A stretch of 64,000 nucleotides of DNA from Trinickia soli (GCF_002879855.1 NZ_PNYB01000005.1:186001-250000), one strand, 5' to 3'. Shown: positions 51,817-60,551, counted from the stretch's first letter. Made by a program: numbers and translations. The notes: a model not told the origin generated them from the letters alone.

Positions 51817-54807
51817 ATGAGCACAACGAACCCTCCACATCCCGCAGGCCGTAAGAAGGCGCCTTCGCATCCTACGCCGGCTTCGGCATCACCGCCTGTG
51901 CCCCCGGCACCTGCATATGTGCCTTTGAAATGGAGCTACCCATTCGCGAGGGGGGACAATAACGAGGCAGACGACGCACATTCCTTCTTCGAGGCGCTCA
52001 GCAACGCCGAAGACGGGTTTTATCCGTTGGGCGCCAATGGTATCTGGCACGGGGGAATTCACTTCGACACGGCAACCGGACAGATCCTGAAGCAGGAGGC
52101 CGGTGTACGCGCGATCGCCGATGGCGAGGTCGTCGCGTATCGCATCGATTCGAAGTATCCCGTGCTGAAGTATCAGGACGGCAAGAGCTGCATGTACTCG
52201 ACGGGCTTCGTGCTTGTGCGGCACAAGCTCGTATTGCCGCCGGCACAGAACGTATCGGGTACAGCGAGTGCCGCTTCCCCTGCGTCTGGCTCTGCGAGCG
52301 CCTCAAGCCCGCATGCGGCGTCGGCTGGCCGATCAACAGGACCGGTGTCTACTGCAGCGTCCGCAGATGAAAAGCTTACGTTTTTCAGCGTGTACATGCA
52401 TCTGCTCGACTGGAAGAGCTATAAGAGCGCAATTGACGTCCCGCAGCCGGCAGGCGATCCCTCGAAAACGTCGAACCAACCAGCCACGTCGCCGATTAAG
52501 TGCATGTCATTTTGGAAGGGCGAAAAGCGGTACCGGGTAGGTGCCGCGGCTAACGATACGCAACATGAGCCGAGCACATTCGACTTTTCGTTGCCGGATT
52601 CGCTGCGCGTTGATTCACTCGGCGGAAGCTTTGACCCCTCGCGCATGACGGCTGGCTTCCCGGATCTGTCGGGCGCTTCGCTGAACTGGCTGGAACCTAC
52701 GACGCCGGCGGCGGATCCGAGCGCGGCGAATCCCTTTCGGCTTGATCGACAACAACCGCCTGCCAAGCCAAATTCAACGCAGCCTTTGGCAAAGGGCGCG
52801 CAGGTATATAGCAAAGCGAAAGGTGACGCGATCGGGATATTGCCCGTTGGCTGTGAGGTTCGGCTTGGTGCGGTGACGGAGAAGGATAAGGGGTGGGCGC
52901 CGATTGCGAAGATCGTGAAGGGCGAGCCGTTGGGTGTGGTAGTGGGCGATCCCGTTGATCCCCGGGTGCCAACGGGCTGGGTCAAGATTGATCAGTTCGA
53001 TCTATTGATCGACCCGAATCCGATGGATTCGGTCGTGGTGCTCGACACGCCGTATCCCATTGCTGCGGGTGCGGTGGTTGGCTACTTGGGCGAGTATCAG
53101 CGTTATCGCGAGGCCTCCAAGCTGCCGCCAACGGCGCAGCGGCCAATGATCCATTTGGAGGTGTTCGCGGGGTCGGACTTGCCGGCGTTCATCAGGAAGA
53201 GTCAGGCGCGCGCGAGGCAGTTGGCTGACCGGAAGGCGTTTCTGAACGTGCAGGCCGGGGCCATGCTCGTCGATGTCGCCGAAGCGAAGGAGACTGTCGC
53301 TCACGGCCTCTTGCTCAAGCCACTCGCCAAAGCGGGTGGTGCAGGGCCGTGGGTCAAGGTGCAGCCGACACGCGTAACGATGCCGATACCTGCTCCAGCT
53401 GCGAAACAGGCGGGACATTCTCATCTGCCCTCGAATTCACACCACACGAAGGTAAAACCGATCGAGACGGCGGAGGGCTCGCCCGTTTGGGTTGAGCGCG
53501 CGCTTTCAGGCAAGACAACTACGGCGGCGACCAAAGCTTGGAGCAGTTTTCCGTTGAATGTGTCTAATGCGCATGGACCGGCGGCGGGCTTTGACGATGT
53601 GTATTCGCGCAGCGAGTTGGATAAGCTCGGCGCAGCGGCAAAAGCGCAGGACGATAAGGCGGCTCAGTGGTGGAAGATTACTGTCGGGACCGCTGACGGC
53701 AATAGCCGTGAGGGATGGGTGTGCGAGACAGGGCATGAGCATGTGGGGTGGCATAGCGCTTGGGAGTGGCCCGGGTTCGAACTCATCGACAACACGAGCG
53801 TATCGGTAATCGATTCGTTCAAACGTCATCTATATGTCTACGACATGTTATTTGACGGCGACAAAGCGGATTTCGAGCCGAGCGCTCTGAGCGTTAACGG
53901 CAGCGCGCTGATTACGAGGTTGGAGAAGGTTGTTGATAAGCTCGGAAACAACGATGGGAAGGTGAGTGCGCAAGAGCTTGGCCGAGCGCAGCGGGTGCGG
54001 TGGGTTGCGCAGGCGATGTCGCATTTGGTCGTGCGCTACGAAAGCGAATGGGGCGGAGATCTGAGCAAGTGGGAATCGCTGTCCTCTCTGATGAAGGAGC
54101 GGAAGTACATCTGGCAGTCGGAACTCGAGCGGATCGAGAAGCTGCGGTGGTGGGACAAGGTACATGGAGTCGCGGGGTTGCCTGCGGATCCGGCTGTATA
54201 TCATTTTCATCCGGTGGGGTTGGTGGGGAATTTTTCCATTCAGTCTGACGGCAAGATTGCATGGGGTGCGAAAGTCAGTCCAGAGTTTAAGCGGAAAGTG
54301 CTAGAGATCTGCAAGGAACTTGAAGTGGATCCAAATTACCTTATGTCATGCATGGCGTTTGAATCGGGCGAGACCTTCAGAGCGAACATACGGAACCCGT
54401 ACTCAAACGCTGTCGGGTTGATCCAGTTTATGCCAAACATCGCCGTAGAGTATGGCACCACTTCGGATGCGCTGGCCGCGATGACAAACGTCGAGCAGCT
54501 CGACTACGTGAAAGCGTACTTCATGAACTGGCGCGGGCGGCTCAAAACATTGGCTGACGTTTACATGCGAATATTCTGGCCGGCCGCAATTGGGAAGTCT
54601 GAGGGGTATGTGATCGCAGAAAAGTGGGCTAAAAATCATGACGGAAGTTACAAGACGGATAAAAATGGAAACAAAATCGTGAACCCTGTTTATACTCAAA
54701 ATAGCGGGTTTGATACGAATAATGACGAATTGTTTGCTAAAGGCGAAGCTGCTGCTGTTGTTCAAAAAAAATATGACAAGGGAATGGGTGAGGGATTTTA
54801 TGGATAA
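51817..54807 (+). CDS. Predicted T6SS peptidoglycan-hydrolase effector (M23-like plus lysozyme-like)
   Basis: A 996-residue protein downstream of vgrG2. After a Pro-rich N-terminus, residues about 40-140 and 400-450 look like a split M23 metallopeptidase: GIWHGGIHFD (His78, His82, Asp84), VRAIADGEVVAYR, FFSVYMHL, then AAGAVVGYLGEYQRY and RPMIHLEVFAG where HLHFE is expected. An SH3-like insert (AQVYSKAKGDAIGILPVGCE) lies between. An EF-hand-like loop LGNNDGKVSAQEL is near residues 709-721. The C-terminal about 150 residues are lysozyme-like, with Glu849 in CMAFESGETF and GLIQFMP at 867-873. It should cut cell walls of rival bacteria; both activities are predicted. Confidence 0.82.
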   Translation: MSTTNPPHPAGRKKAPSHPTPASASPPVPPAPAYVPLKWSYPFARGDNNEADDAHSFFEALSNAEDGFYPLGANGIWHGGIHFDTATGQILKQEAGVRAIADGEVVAYRIDSKYPVLKYQDGKSCMYSTGFVLVRHKLVLPPAQNVSGTASAASPASGSASASSPHAASAGRSTGPVSTAASADEKLTFFSVYMHLLDWKSYKSAIDVPQPAGDPSKTSNQPATSPIKCMSFWKGEKRYRVGAAANDTQHEPSTFDFSLPDSLRVDSLGGSFDPSRMTAGFPDLSGASLNWLEPTTPAADPSAANPFRLDRQQPPAKPNSTQPLAKGAQVYSKAKGDAIGILPVGCEVRLGAVTEKDKGWAPIAKIVKGEPLGVVVGDPVDPRVPTGWVKIDQFDLLIDPNPMDSVVVLDTPYPIAAGAVVGYLGEYQRYREASKLPPTAQRPMIHLEVFAGSDLPAFIRKSQARARQLADRKAFLNVQAGAMLVDVAEAKETVAHGLLLKPLAKAGGAGPWVKVQPTRVTMPIPAPAAKQAGHSHLPSNSHHTKVKPIETAEGSPVWVERALSGKTTTAATKAWSSFPLNVSNAHGPAAGFDDVYSRSELDKLGAAAKAQDDKAAQWWKITVGTADGNSREGWVCETGHEHVGWHSAWEWPGFELIDNTSVSVIDSFKRHLYVYDMLFDGDKADFEPSALSVNGSALITRLEKVVDKLGNNDGKVSAQELGRAQRVRWVAQAMSHLVVRYESEWGGDLSKWESLSSLMKERKYIWQSELERIEKLRWWDKVHGVAGLPADPAVYHFHPVGLVGNFSIQSDGKIAWGAKVSPEFKRKVLEICKELEVDPNYLMSCMAFESGETFRANIRNPYSNAVGLIQFMPNIAVEYGTTSDALAAMTNVEQLDYVKAYFMNWRGRLKTLADVYMRIFWPAAIGKSEGYVIAEKWAKNHDGSYKTDKNGNKIVNPVYTQNSGFDTNNDELFAKGEAAAVVQKKYDKGMGEGFYG

Positions 54808-55246
54808 AAGATATTTTTGCAAATTTGCAATTTTTATGTTGTTTGCGAGTGCCGGTCCTGGTTATGCGGGGCCGCTGCCGCAGCAATGGGTCGGTAATTA
54901 TTCGTATCAGTACGTAATGGGACACGCTTCAGGTGCGCCTGCGCCGGCGTGGATTTTTAATTTGACCGTAAAGGACGATGAAAGCTGCGAGTTGACATGG
55001 CAAGGGTATCAAAAATATGATGACATCCTTTGCAAAGCATCTGGTGATAGTGAAGATCTGAAAATATATTATACGAGTTTTGCTGACGGGAGCACTGTAG
55101 ACCCATCTGGAAATCAAGCGTACAAACCGGGCGAGAAACTACTTGAGCTAAAAACGAGCAAGAGCGGAGACAAGATATGGACAAAATGGTGGGCGTTGAA
55201 TAAGGGTAATGTTTTAAAAGACGGCGTACGATTTGTGCGCGATTGA
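54800..55246 (+). CDS. Exported small protein, likely cognate immunity
   Basis: A 148-residue protein started at the ATG at 54800, overlapping the effector gene by 8 nt. The signal peptide is MDKRYFCKFAIFMLFASAGP followed by GYAGP, so it is periplasmic. The mature part (WVGNYSYQYVMGHASGAPAP, ESCELTWQGYQKYDDILCKA, DKIWTKWWALNKGNVLKDGV) is beta-rich with two cysteines, and I cannot name its family. Translational coupling to a predicted wall-degrading toxin and periplasmic location fit an immunity protein. GC content drops sharply compared with the effector. Confidence 0.78.
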   Translation: MDKRYFCKFAIFMLFASAGPGYAGPLPQQWVGNYSYQYVMGHASGAPAPAWIFNLTVKDDESCELTWQGYQKYDDILCKASGDSEDLKIYYTSFADGSTVDPSGNQAYKPGEKLLELKTSKSGDKIWTKWWALNKGNVLKDGVRFVRD

Positions 55247-55435
55247 TTGAAAAGATCGACGGTCGTCCGTATATTTATAGATGATTTATCGTGCGCTTAT
55301 TCGCTTTTCCGTCGACCCGGAGGCGTAAGCCGATATGGTAGTTCGATGGCGGAACATTGTATAGGCTTCGGGACAGCGGTGTGCGGAAAAACAAAACAAT
55401 ATTTCCTATAACCAATTAGTCGAACGGGCGATATT

Positions 55436-55972
55436 ATGATCGGAAAGAAAATTATCGGCGCACTTGTGTTATGTTTAATTTTAGGTTCGCCCGCATTGGC
55501 TCAAAACCGTCTGAATAATCCTGAATTTTCGAACTATCCTGCGACGATTTTTGTGGGGCGCCTGATGATACCCCCTTATTACGTAAAATCTGCCGACGTC
55601 TGGCGTGACGATATGGGGAAGCAGGTGGCTGCGCCGACAGTCAATTTTGCTGGAAAGCATTACGTTGGGCTTCATAGCTGCGGGACTGAATGCCGCTATT
55701 ACACGTTATCAGATCTTTCTACTGGGAAAGATTTAAAGGCGCTGGATATGTTCTCTTCGGATGGGGAGAAGCCTTTGAAGACACGAGATGGTCGGACATA
55801 TATTACAGAACTGGTAACCCGTCCCGACAGCGCGATGATCGTAGCGCGATATCGCATCGATGAATCATCGGGCCATCCGGCAGAATGCCGCGAACGAATC
55901 TTTACGTTAAGTTCGGATGGACAAAAAGTGGCCCCGATCACTGGAACAATCAAGGGCTGCGTTAGCCGCTAG
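55436..55972 (+). CDS. Exported hypothetical protein in the T6SS island
   Basis: A 178-residue protein with signal peptide MIGKKIIGALVLCLILGSPA ending at LAQ. The mature part has NFAGKHYVGLHSCGTECRYY, a motif I recall from uncharacterised periplasmic proteins near T6SS and toxin genes. Four mature cysteines could form disulfides. It may be an extra immunity protein or an orphan of a lost effector. AT-rich relative to the replicon. The ribosome site is weak. Confidence 0.75.
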   Translation: MIGKKIIGALVLCLILGSPALAQNRLNNPEFSNYPATIFVGRLMIPPYYVKSADVWRDDMGKQVAAPTVNFAGKHYVGLHSCGTECRYYTLSDLSTGKDLKALDMFSSDGEKPLKTRDGRTYITELVTRPDSAMIVARYRIDESSGHPAECRERIFTLSSDGQKVAPITGTIKGCVSR

Positions 55973-56404
55973 ACTGGCGTGTTGGGGCATCGAGGCATGC
56001 GATGATGGTACAAGGACCGCAATGCGATTGACCACGTAGTGAGGTGGGTTCATGTAATGGAAAAAACAAAAGGTTCGTTGGGGTATTTGGATAGAGTGCG
56101 GGAGAGCACATAAGTGCCGCTCGGCCCTCCGCGCTCAGACGCGCGTAACTCTTCTTCATCGCAACACCCTACCTCAATTAACGTGTTGCACTTGGAACTA
56201 GAAACTAAGTCGTCGGGGTTGCCGCCGGTCCCTCGCATGCTGCGTATACGTGTGATGGAGGAGACATGAACGTAATGATATATGCTCTTCACCATGGCGG
56301 CACGAGCCCAACGTACCGTGGACGAGGGATTTTGGAGGCGAAGATCATGTCGAAATTTGATCTGGGCCTGCGAAACATTTGCGATGATTTCCTTGGGTAA
56401 AAAA
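55973..56404. mobile_element. Gene-free segment with a probable IS30-family end remnant
   Basis: On the minus strand from 56159 a frame reads MKKSYARLSAEGRAALM and then diverges, resembling the first residues of IS30-type transposases. Upstream of that ATG is TTCCAAGTGCAACACGTTAA (on the minus strand), like an IS30 terminal region. The rest of the element is missing. At 56347 the plus strand has a well-spaced GGAGG and a 17-codon ORF MSKFDLGLRNICDDFLG, perhaps the stub of a lost gene. Confidence 0.45.
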
Positions 56405-56868
56405 ATGAAGAAGAAATTCCTATGGATTATGCTCGGATTGAGCGCGACGTTCGCTGTTTCCGCCCATCCGTTACCGTTAATAATCGAGGATGAAGGCCTA
56501 GCCGCGGTTAGCGATGAAATTTCGTCGATGGTATATCAGGATAAATCGTTTGATTCCTTCAAGAATTATTCCTGTAAGGTCGTCGGTGAAAAGGCCGCAC
56601 TGTCTGAGAGTGCAGCGGTGGAAGCCTATTTCTTAACGACCGCTGATGCCTGCGGGTGGGGCGCCGCGTTCGGTCCGATGTGGTTGGTAAGAACTTCCGG
56701 GGGGGAGGGATCCATTGTGTTCAGCACGGGCGGTTGCTCGATTTATGCCGGAAGGTAGCGAGAAATTGGATGCGAAATATCAAGGTTGGTGGCGGAGTCA
56801 CAGGGCATTCCGAATTTGTAATTTATGAATTTATTGGGCGGCTCTATCAAAAATCCGATAGAAACTAG
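56405..56868 (+). pseudogene. Exported protein gene with a probable frameshift
   Basis: The ATG at 56405 opens a frame with signal peptide MKKKFLWIMLGLSATFAVSA and continues to STGGCSIYAGR, where a stop occurs at 56756-56758 (117 residues). In the next frame the sequence continues with NWMRNIKVGGGVTGHSEFVI and YEFIGRLYQKS up to 56868. Exported proteins of this type normally end with a GGYSI... segment followed by a gene-specific beta-strand and a Y-F-G-x-Y ending, so the two parts probably belong together, interrupted by one lost or gained base near 56745-56755. A real shorter protein or sequencing error is also possible. Confidence 0.6.
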
Positions 56869-56899
56869 GGTTTGATGTTGTTTCGCGTCGGGTCGGCGC

Positions 56900-57682
56900 G
56901 TGGCTAAATGGAGTGTACCCTTGACTTCAGCGATAAGATTTCATCAAAATTCGATCCTGGTGATAACCAAGAAGGTGACCCTTTCCAATTTCTTAATTAC
57001 AGGACTCGCCGCTGCTCTTTCTTATGCGGCCTACGTGGATGATTTCGCCGTATCCAATTGGCCATGGAGGACCAGCCTATTTGTCGCCTGCATATGCTCT
57101 CTGGGGCCGTTTCTCGTATACCTTCCGACGCGCCGCACGAATGCATTGAGAACATGCGGATTCATGGCGGCAATTGGTGTTTTCGCCGTTTATTATTTTT
57201 TCGGGATATTTGGATATTTCTTCTATTTTGGATTTGCGCCGATGCCGGGTTGGTCACGCTGGCTTGGCCTGATAGGCGGTGCGGCATTGACCGCGTATTG
57301 GGCGGCAAAAACCCACAAATCTGTCAAGTATACTATTGATCACACGTCTTTCGTAACATCGGCATTCGCCGATGGAGATGATGTTGTCTCATATGATATT
57401 CAAAGGGGAATGGCCAAATTTGAAAAATTGCATAAGGAAAGTTCGCCGTTTCCAAAAATTTATGCATATATCGTCTATGCGATAGCTCCGTTTTATCTGG
57501 TATTGAATCGGCTTCTCGGGAGTGATTTTGGATCTACCGGAGTTTTCTTGTTTATAGCGATTTTGGGGATGCCGTTGTCGTTATGGCTTGTTGCACTTTT
57601 TGTTCGGGTACTTTTGGTGATGATTGTGCTTCCGATCGAACTTGAAAGAAAGCATCACAAGCGCGTCGTCGTGACAGTTTAA
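56900..57682 (+). CDS. Integral membrane protein, copy A of a paralogous pair
   Basis: A 260-residue protein with about five or six hydrophobic helices, probably starting at the GTG at 56900. TRRTNALRTCGFMAAIGVFA, VYYFFGIFGYFFYFGF and the C-terminal PIELERKHHKRVVV align in order with the protein at 59201-59962, so the two are duplicates of one ancestor. The family is not known to me. Position in the tail of the vgrG2 island suggests immunity against a membrane- or periplasm-acting toxin, but no direct evidence shows that. Confidence 0.8.
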   Translation: MAKWSVPLTSAIRFHQNSILVITKKVTLSNFLITGLAAALSYAAYVDDFAVSNWPWRTSLFVACICSLGPFLVYLPTRRTNALRTCGFMAAIGVFAVYYFFGIFGYFFYFGFAPMPGWSRWLGLIGGAALTAYWAAKTHKSVKYTIDHTSFVTSAFADGDDVVSYDIQRGMAKFEKLHKESSPFPKIYAYIVYAIAPFYLVLNRLLGSDFGSTGVFLFIAILGMPLSLWLVALFVRVLLVMIVLPIELERKHHKRVVVTV

Positions 57683-58047
57683 GCCTCGGTTTGAATCGCA
57701 TTCCAGTGCGCCTTGCCTTGCCGGAACGGGTTGAGAACTGATTGAAGGTTGCCGGGGCACACCAGGACATAACGTCGATAAGATGAAGAAGCGCCCTGTC
57801 GTGATATCTGTGCCTGATAGAATGGTACGGAAATCATACAACTGTATCGGCAGTGGTGGATTTTTTGTCACCGTTAAAAATAGCGATGTAAATCTCGAAA
57901 TAGACGTGAGCCGTGGCCTCGTTTGAATGGCAAAGTCAGAAAAGGGTGGTGAAAAAATTCAGCCGCAGTAACGCACGCGATCGATGGTTGCTATATAGGT
58001 AAGGATGAGCATTATCTCGCGACGCGCAATGCTCTAAAGGTGTTAAA
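57683..58047. other. Intergenic segment with two short ORFs
   Basis: 365 bases between two island genes. A 47-codon ORF at 57783-57926 reads MKKRPVVISVPDRMVRKSYN and later GGFFVTVKNSDVNLEID, which looks protein-like but has no clear ribosome site. A 14-codon ORF starting at the adjacent ATG reads MAKSEKGGEKIQPQ. Both may be gene remnants. Confidence 0.4.
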
Positions 58048-58686
58048 TTGAGATTAAATAAACACTTCGCGCTTTTCCTCTGCTTGGCTGCGTCCTCTGC
58101 ATGCGCTGATGACCCGGTATCTGTCAAATTCAACCCCTCGACTCAGGCCATTGCGATCGATGTCGGTGGGGGGCAGGTCAAGCATTGTGGATTGGCCAGG
58201 AAGATTGAGCACGCGGCTCCCCACTTCAATTGGAACAAGAAAGTGGTCATTCTCACGGACGTCGATTTCGTCAGGGTACGTGATGTTCAAGTCTGCTCAG
58301 GTGGTAGCGTAGTGCCATCGCACATCCCTCAAAAGGTGGGATTTTTGGTCGATGTGAACCAGGAGCATAACGTGTATCTGGCACTCGATCTCGTCGGAGT
58401 CACCCCAATGGCGTTTACGGCAACGGTCGCGAGGTTGGGCGAGACGCGGTCGGTCTTGAGTGCCCCCGGCATTTATAGTGAGAAAAAGGGCGATGGGAAG
58501 ATGAAGGAAGAGGCCTTTAGTCACGTGATGTCGACCCCTGGACGCATTTCTCCCGATGGCCGGTACGTTAGTGCAGACGGCTCTATGGATTGTCGAGCCG
58601 GGTCTTATCCTGGTGTTTGGGACTTAACGTTAAAGAAGCCGGTTACAAGGGACGATGGGTGTGAAGAACTATTTCCCGAAAAATAG
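58048..58686 (+). CDS. Exported hypothetical protein in the T6SS island
   Basis: A 212-residue protein, probably from the TTG at 58048. The signal peptide is MRLNKHFALFLCLAASSACA. The mature part starts DDPVSVKFNPSTQAIAIDVG and contains five or more cysteines, including a DCRAG near the end. I do not recognise a family. It lies between the two membrane-protein paralogs. Periplasmic location and position suggest another island accessory or immunity protein. Confidence 0.72.
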   Translation: MRLNKHFALFLCLAASSACADDPVSVKFNPSTQAIAIDVGGGQVKHCGLARKIEHAAPHFNWNKKVVILTDVDFVRVRDVQVCSGGSVVPSHIPQKVGFLVDVNQEHNVYLALDLVGVTPMAFTATVARLGETRSVLSAPGIYSEKKGDGKMKEEAFSHVMSTPGRISPDGRYVSADGSMDCRAGSYPGVWDLTLKKPVTRDDGCEELFPEK

Positions 58687-58688
58687 AT

Positions 58689-58952
58689 TTGGATTTTCAT
58701 TCAATGCGAAAGTACTATTGTCGGAGAATGGGCAATAAGATCGGCGCGAGATTTTTTGCGCCGCAATCATTTCGGAAACCTTCTGGGCTTGAAGAGGCGT
58801 TCAGCTATCACGAGGAGTTACTGTCGATGGCAGGTACCAAAGGGGGTAATGAAGGAAGCGGGCATGGTCGCGCTGATATTCACGATTACGCTTGATACGG
58901 CTGAGTGGCCGAGCGACTGTAAGCAGATCGGGCCAGATTCATAAAGGCCGGA
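58689..58952 (+). other. Short degenerate ORFs
   Basis: Two overlapping short frames are open here (58689-58895 and 58756-58944). The first contains MAGTKGGNEGSGHG at 58827, the second ends VALIFTITLDTAEWPSD. Neither has a family match or strong ribosome site. The area could be the decayed start of a gene whose end is the small ORF that follows. Confidence 0.25.
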
Positions 58953-59168
58953 TTGAGTGCAGCTATTGCCTCCGCGCTCCTCGGCGGGGCAGTCGCATGG
59001 CTGACGGGAGGAGCGGTATTGCCGGTCCTTTTGATTGTGGTCGGTACGCTTGCTGCCGCCCTTCCGGCGGTGAGGAGTGTTGGGGTGATGTTAAAGAAAT
59101 CTGCGGACTATCTGCGAAGTGTTGCGGCCAAAGATTACGGTCGCTATTCGGCGATGGCCGCGAAATGA
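58953..59168 (+). CDS. Small membrane-type protein, possibly a gene fragment
   Basis: A 71-residue frame from a TTG at 58953. The first half is one long hydrophobic stretch (AIASALLGGAVAWLTGGAVL, PVLLIVVGTLAAALPAVRSV), followed by a charged tail KKSADYLRSVAAKDYGRYSA. Codon use is closer to the replicon average than its AT-rich neighbours. It may be a small membrane protein or the C-terminus of a broken gene. Confidence 0.4.
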   Translation: MSAAIASALLGGAVAWLTGGAVLPVLLIVVGTLAAALPAVRSVGVMLKKSADYLRSVAAKDYGRYSAMAAK

Positions 59169-59200
59169 TTGGCGCCGTAACCTAGATTTTCGGAGCTGGA

Positions 59201-59962
59201 ATGAGTGAGGCACATCAAGTGGATCGAGATTACGTTGTGGAGATGATTGGAAAAACGATCCCTATTTGTTTGGTGTTCCCGCTTTCAGGGGCGGGGCTGG
59301 GCTACGTTATTTATGGAGATAGCAGGGTCGCCTCAGGGTTGTCATGGGAGGTTGGTGTTTTTGTCGCGATCATTTGTTGTTTTTTACTGGCATTTGTCTA
59401 CTCCAAGTATCGAAGGACGAATGCGTTGATGGCATACGGAATCGTTATGTCACTTGGTGTTGTTGCGATTTACTATTTCTTTGGGGTGCTGGGTTATTTC
59501 TATTTTTTCTTATTCTCTGATGAAAATTGGATCTTCCGATGGATAGGGGTGGCATTTGGACTTGGTCTTTCCGTGTCGTGGATGTGTGTTGCATATAATA
59601 ATGTTAAAAATGTAATTCGAGCGACGAATTTTGTTGAGAAGGCATTCGTGGGGATTGAGGGAGCTATTGTTTATCGCATTCAGAATGGAATACTGTTATT
59701 CGATGAGGTGAATAATCAAAAGCGTTCGCCCCGGAAGATATATGCGTCTGCCGTATACGGCGTGACGCCATTTGGTTTCGTGTTGTATAGAATTTTGTCG
59801 ACTAATTTTGGTGGTAGCGGTGTATTAGTTTTCGTTGCGGCGCTTGGTATGCCGGTATCTCTGTGGTTTGTTGGATTTTTCGTGCGCGTGTACCTGATAA
59901 TGATCGCCTTGCCCGTTAAAGTCGAAAGGCAGCAGCAAAAAAGGGTTGTGGTTGCGGCTTAG
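59201..59962 (+). CDS. Integral membrane protein, copy B of a paralogous pair
   Basis: A 253-residue protein with the same order of helices and motifs as the gene at 56900: KYRRTNALMAYGIVMSLGVV, IYYFFGVLGYFYFFLF, GGSGVLVFVAALGMPVSLWF and the end VERQQQKRVVVAA. The start at the ATG at 59201 has GGAGCTGG upstream. The N-terminal about 40 residues differ between copies. Low GC. Function unknown; duplication inside a toxin island suggests selection for immunity to diversified toxins. Confidence 0.83.
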   Translation: MSEAHQVDRDYVVEMIGKTIPICLVFPLSGAGLGYVIYGDSRVASGLSWEVGVFVAIICCFLLAFVYSKYRRTNALMAYGIVMSLGVVAIYYFFGVLGYFYFFLFSDENWIFRWIGVAFGLGLSVSWMCVAYNNVKNVIRATNFVEKAFVGIEGAIVYRIQNGILLFDEVNNQKRSPRKIYASAVYGVTPFGFVLYRILSTNFGGSGVLVFVAALGMPVSLWFVGFFVRVYLIMIALPVKVERQQQKRVVVAA

Positions 59963-59969
59963 AATCGGG

Positions 59970-60360
59970 TAGCAGACGAGCCTGACGCGCTGGCGTAAGC
60001 GCCTGGGTGAAGCCGGCGTCGAAGAGTTGCTGGCCGAGACGATTGAAGCGGCCAAACGCGCGAACGTCATCAAGACTTCGAGCCTGAAGCGGGTGATCGT
60101 CGATACGACGGCGGTGGAAAAGGCGATTGCCCATCCGACCGATTCACGGCTGCTCGAACGCTGCCGCGAACATCTGGTGAAGGCTGCGGCTCAACACGGG
60201 CTGCAGCTGCGGCAGAACTAAACCCGTGAAGCGCCGCGACGTGCCCCAAATCGGCCGCTACGCGCATGCCAAACAGTACATGCGGATGCAGAAAGCGCTG
60301 CGCCCGTTGCGTTCGCGAGTGGGACGCGTGATGCGCGACGTCGAGCGGCAACTGGACCGG
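59970..60360 (+). pseudogene. IS5-family transposase remnant
   Basis: Fragments SLTRWRKRLGEAGVEELLAE, SLKRVIVDTTAVEKAIAHPT, DSRLLERCREHL and, in another frame from 60226, VPQIGRYAHAKQYMRMQKAL with VGRVMRDVERQL match the middle of an IS5-group transposase. The N-terminus, the catalytic C-terminus and the inverted repeats are missing. A stop codon and frame change at 60219-60226 break it. The GC content returns to the replicon average here, after the AT-rich island. Confidence 0.8.
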
Positions 60361-60500
60361 GGTTTCCGCCGCAGCGTTGCCCGCCTCGTCGCGGTCGTAT
60401 GCAATCCACACACGCTCAGTGCCGTGACGCTTCACGAAGATGGCGAACAGCGCCAGTCCTGGCGCCGACCAACGAGAGGTGATGGCGAGTGGGCGCGAGC
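60360..60500 (-). pseudogene. Toprim/primase-type remnant on the opposite strand
   Basis: On the minus strand the frame reads APGLALFAIFVKRHGTERVW and IAYDRDEAGNAAAE, a typical Toprim motif of CHC2-type primase-like proteins on mobile elements. It continues directly into the IS5 remnant, where the match ends. Only about 45 residues remain, with no start or stop of its own. Confidence 0.55.
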
Positions 60501-60551
60501 CTGAAATCAGTCAGTCGCCAAACGAAGGACCGGCGCCTGCGCCGGCTTCGC

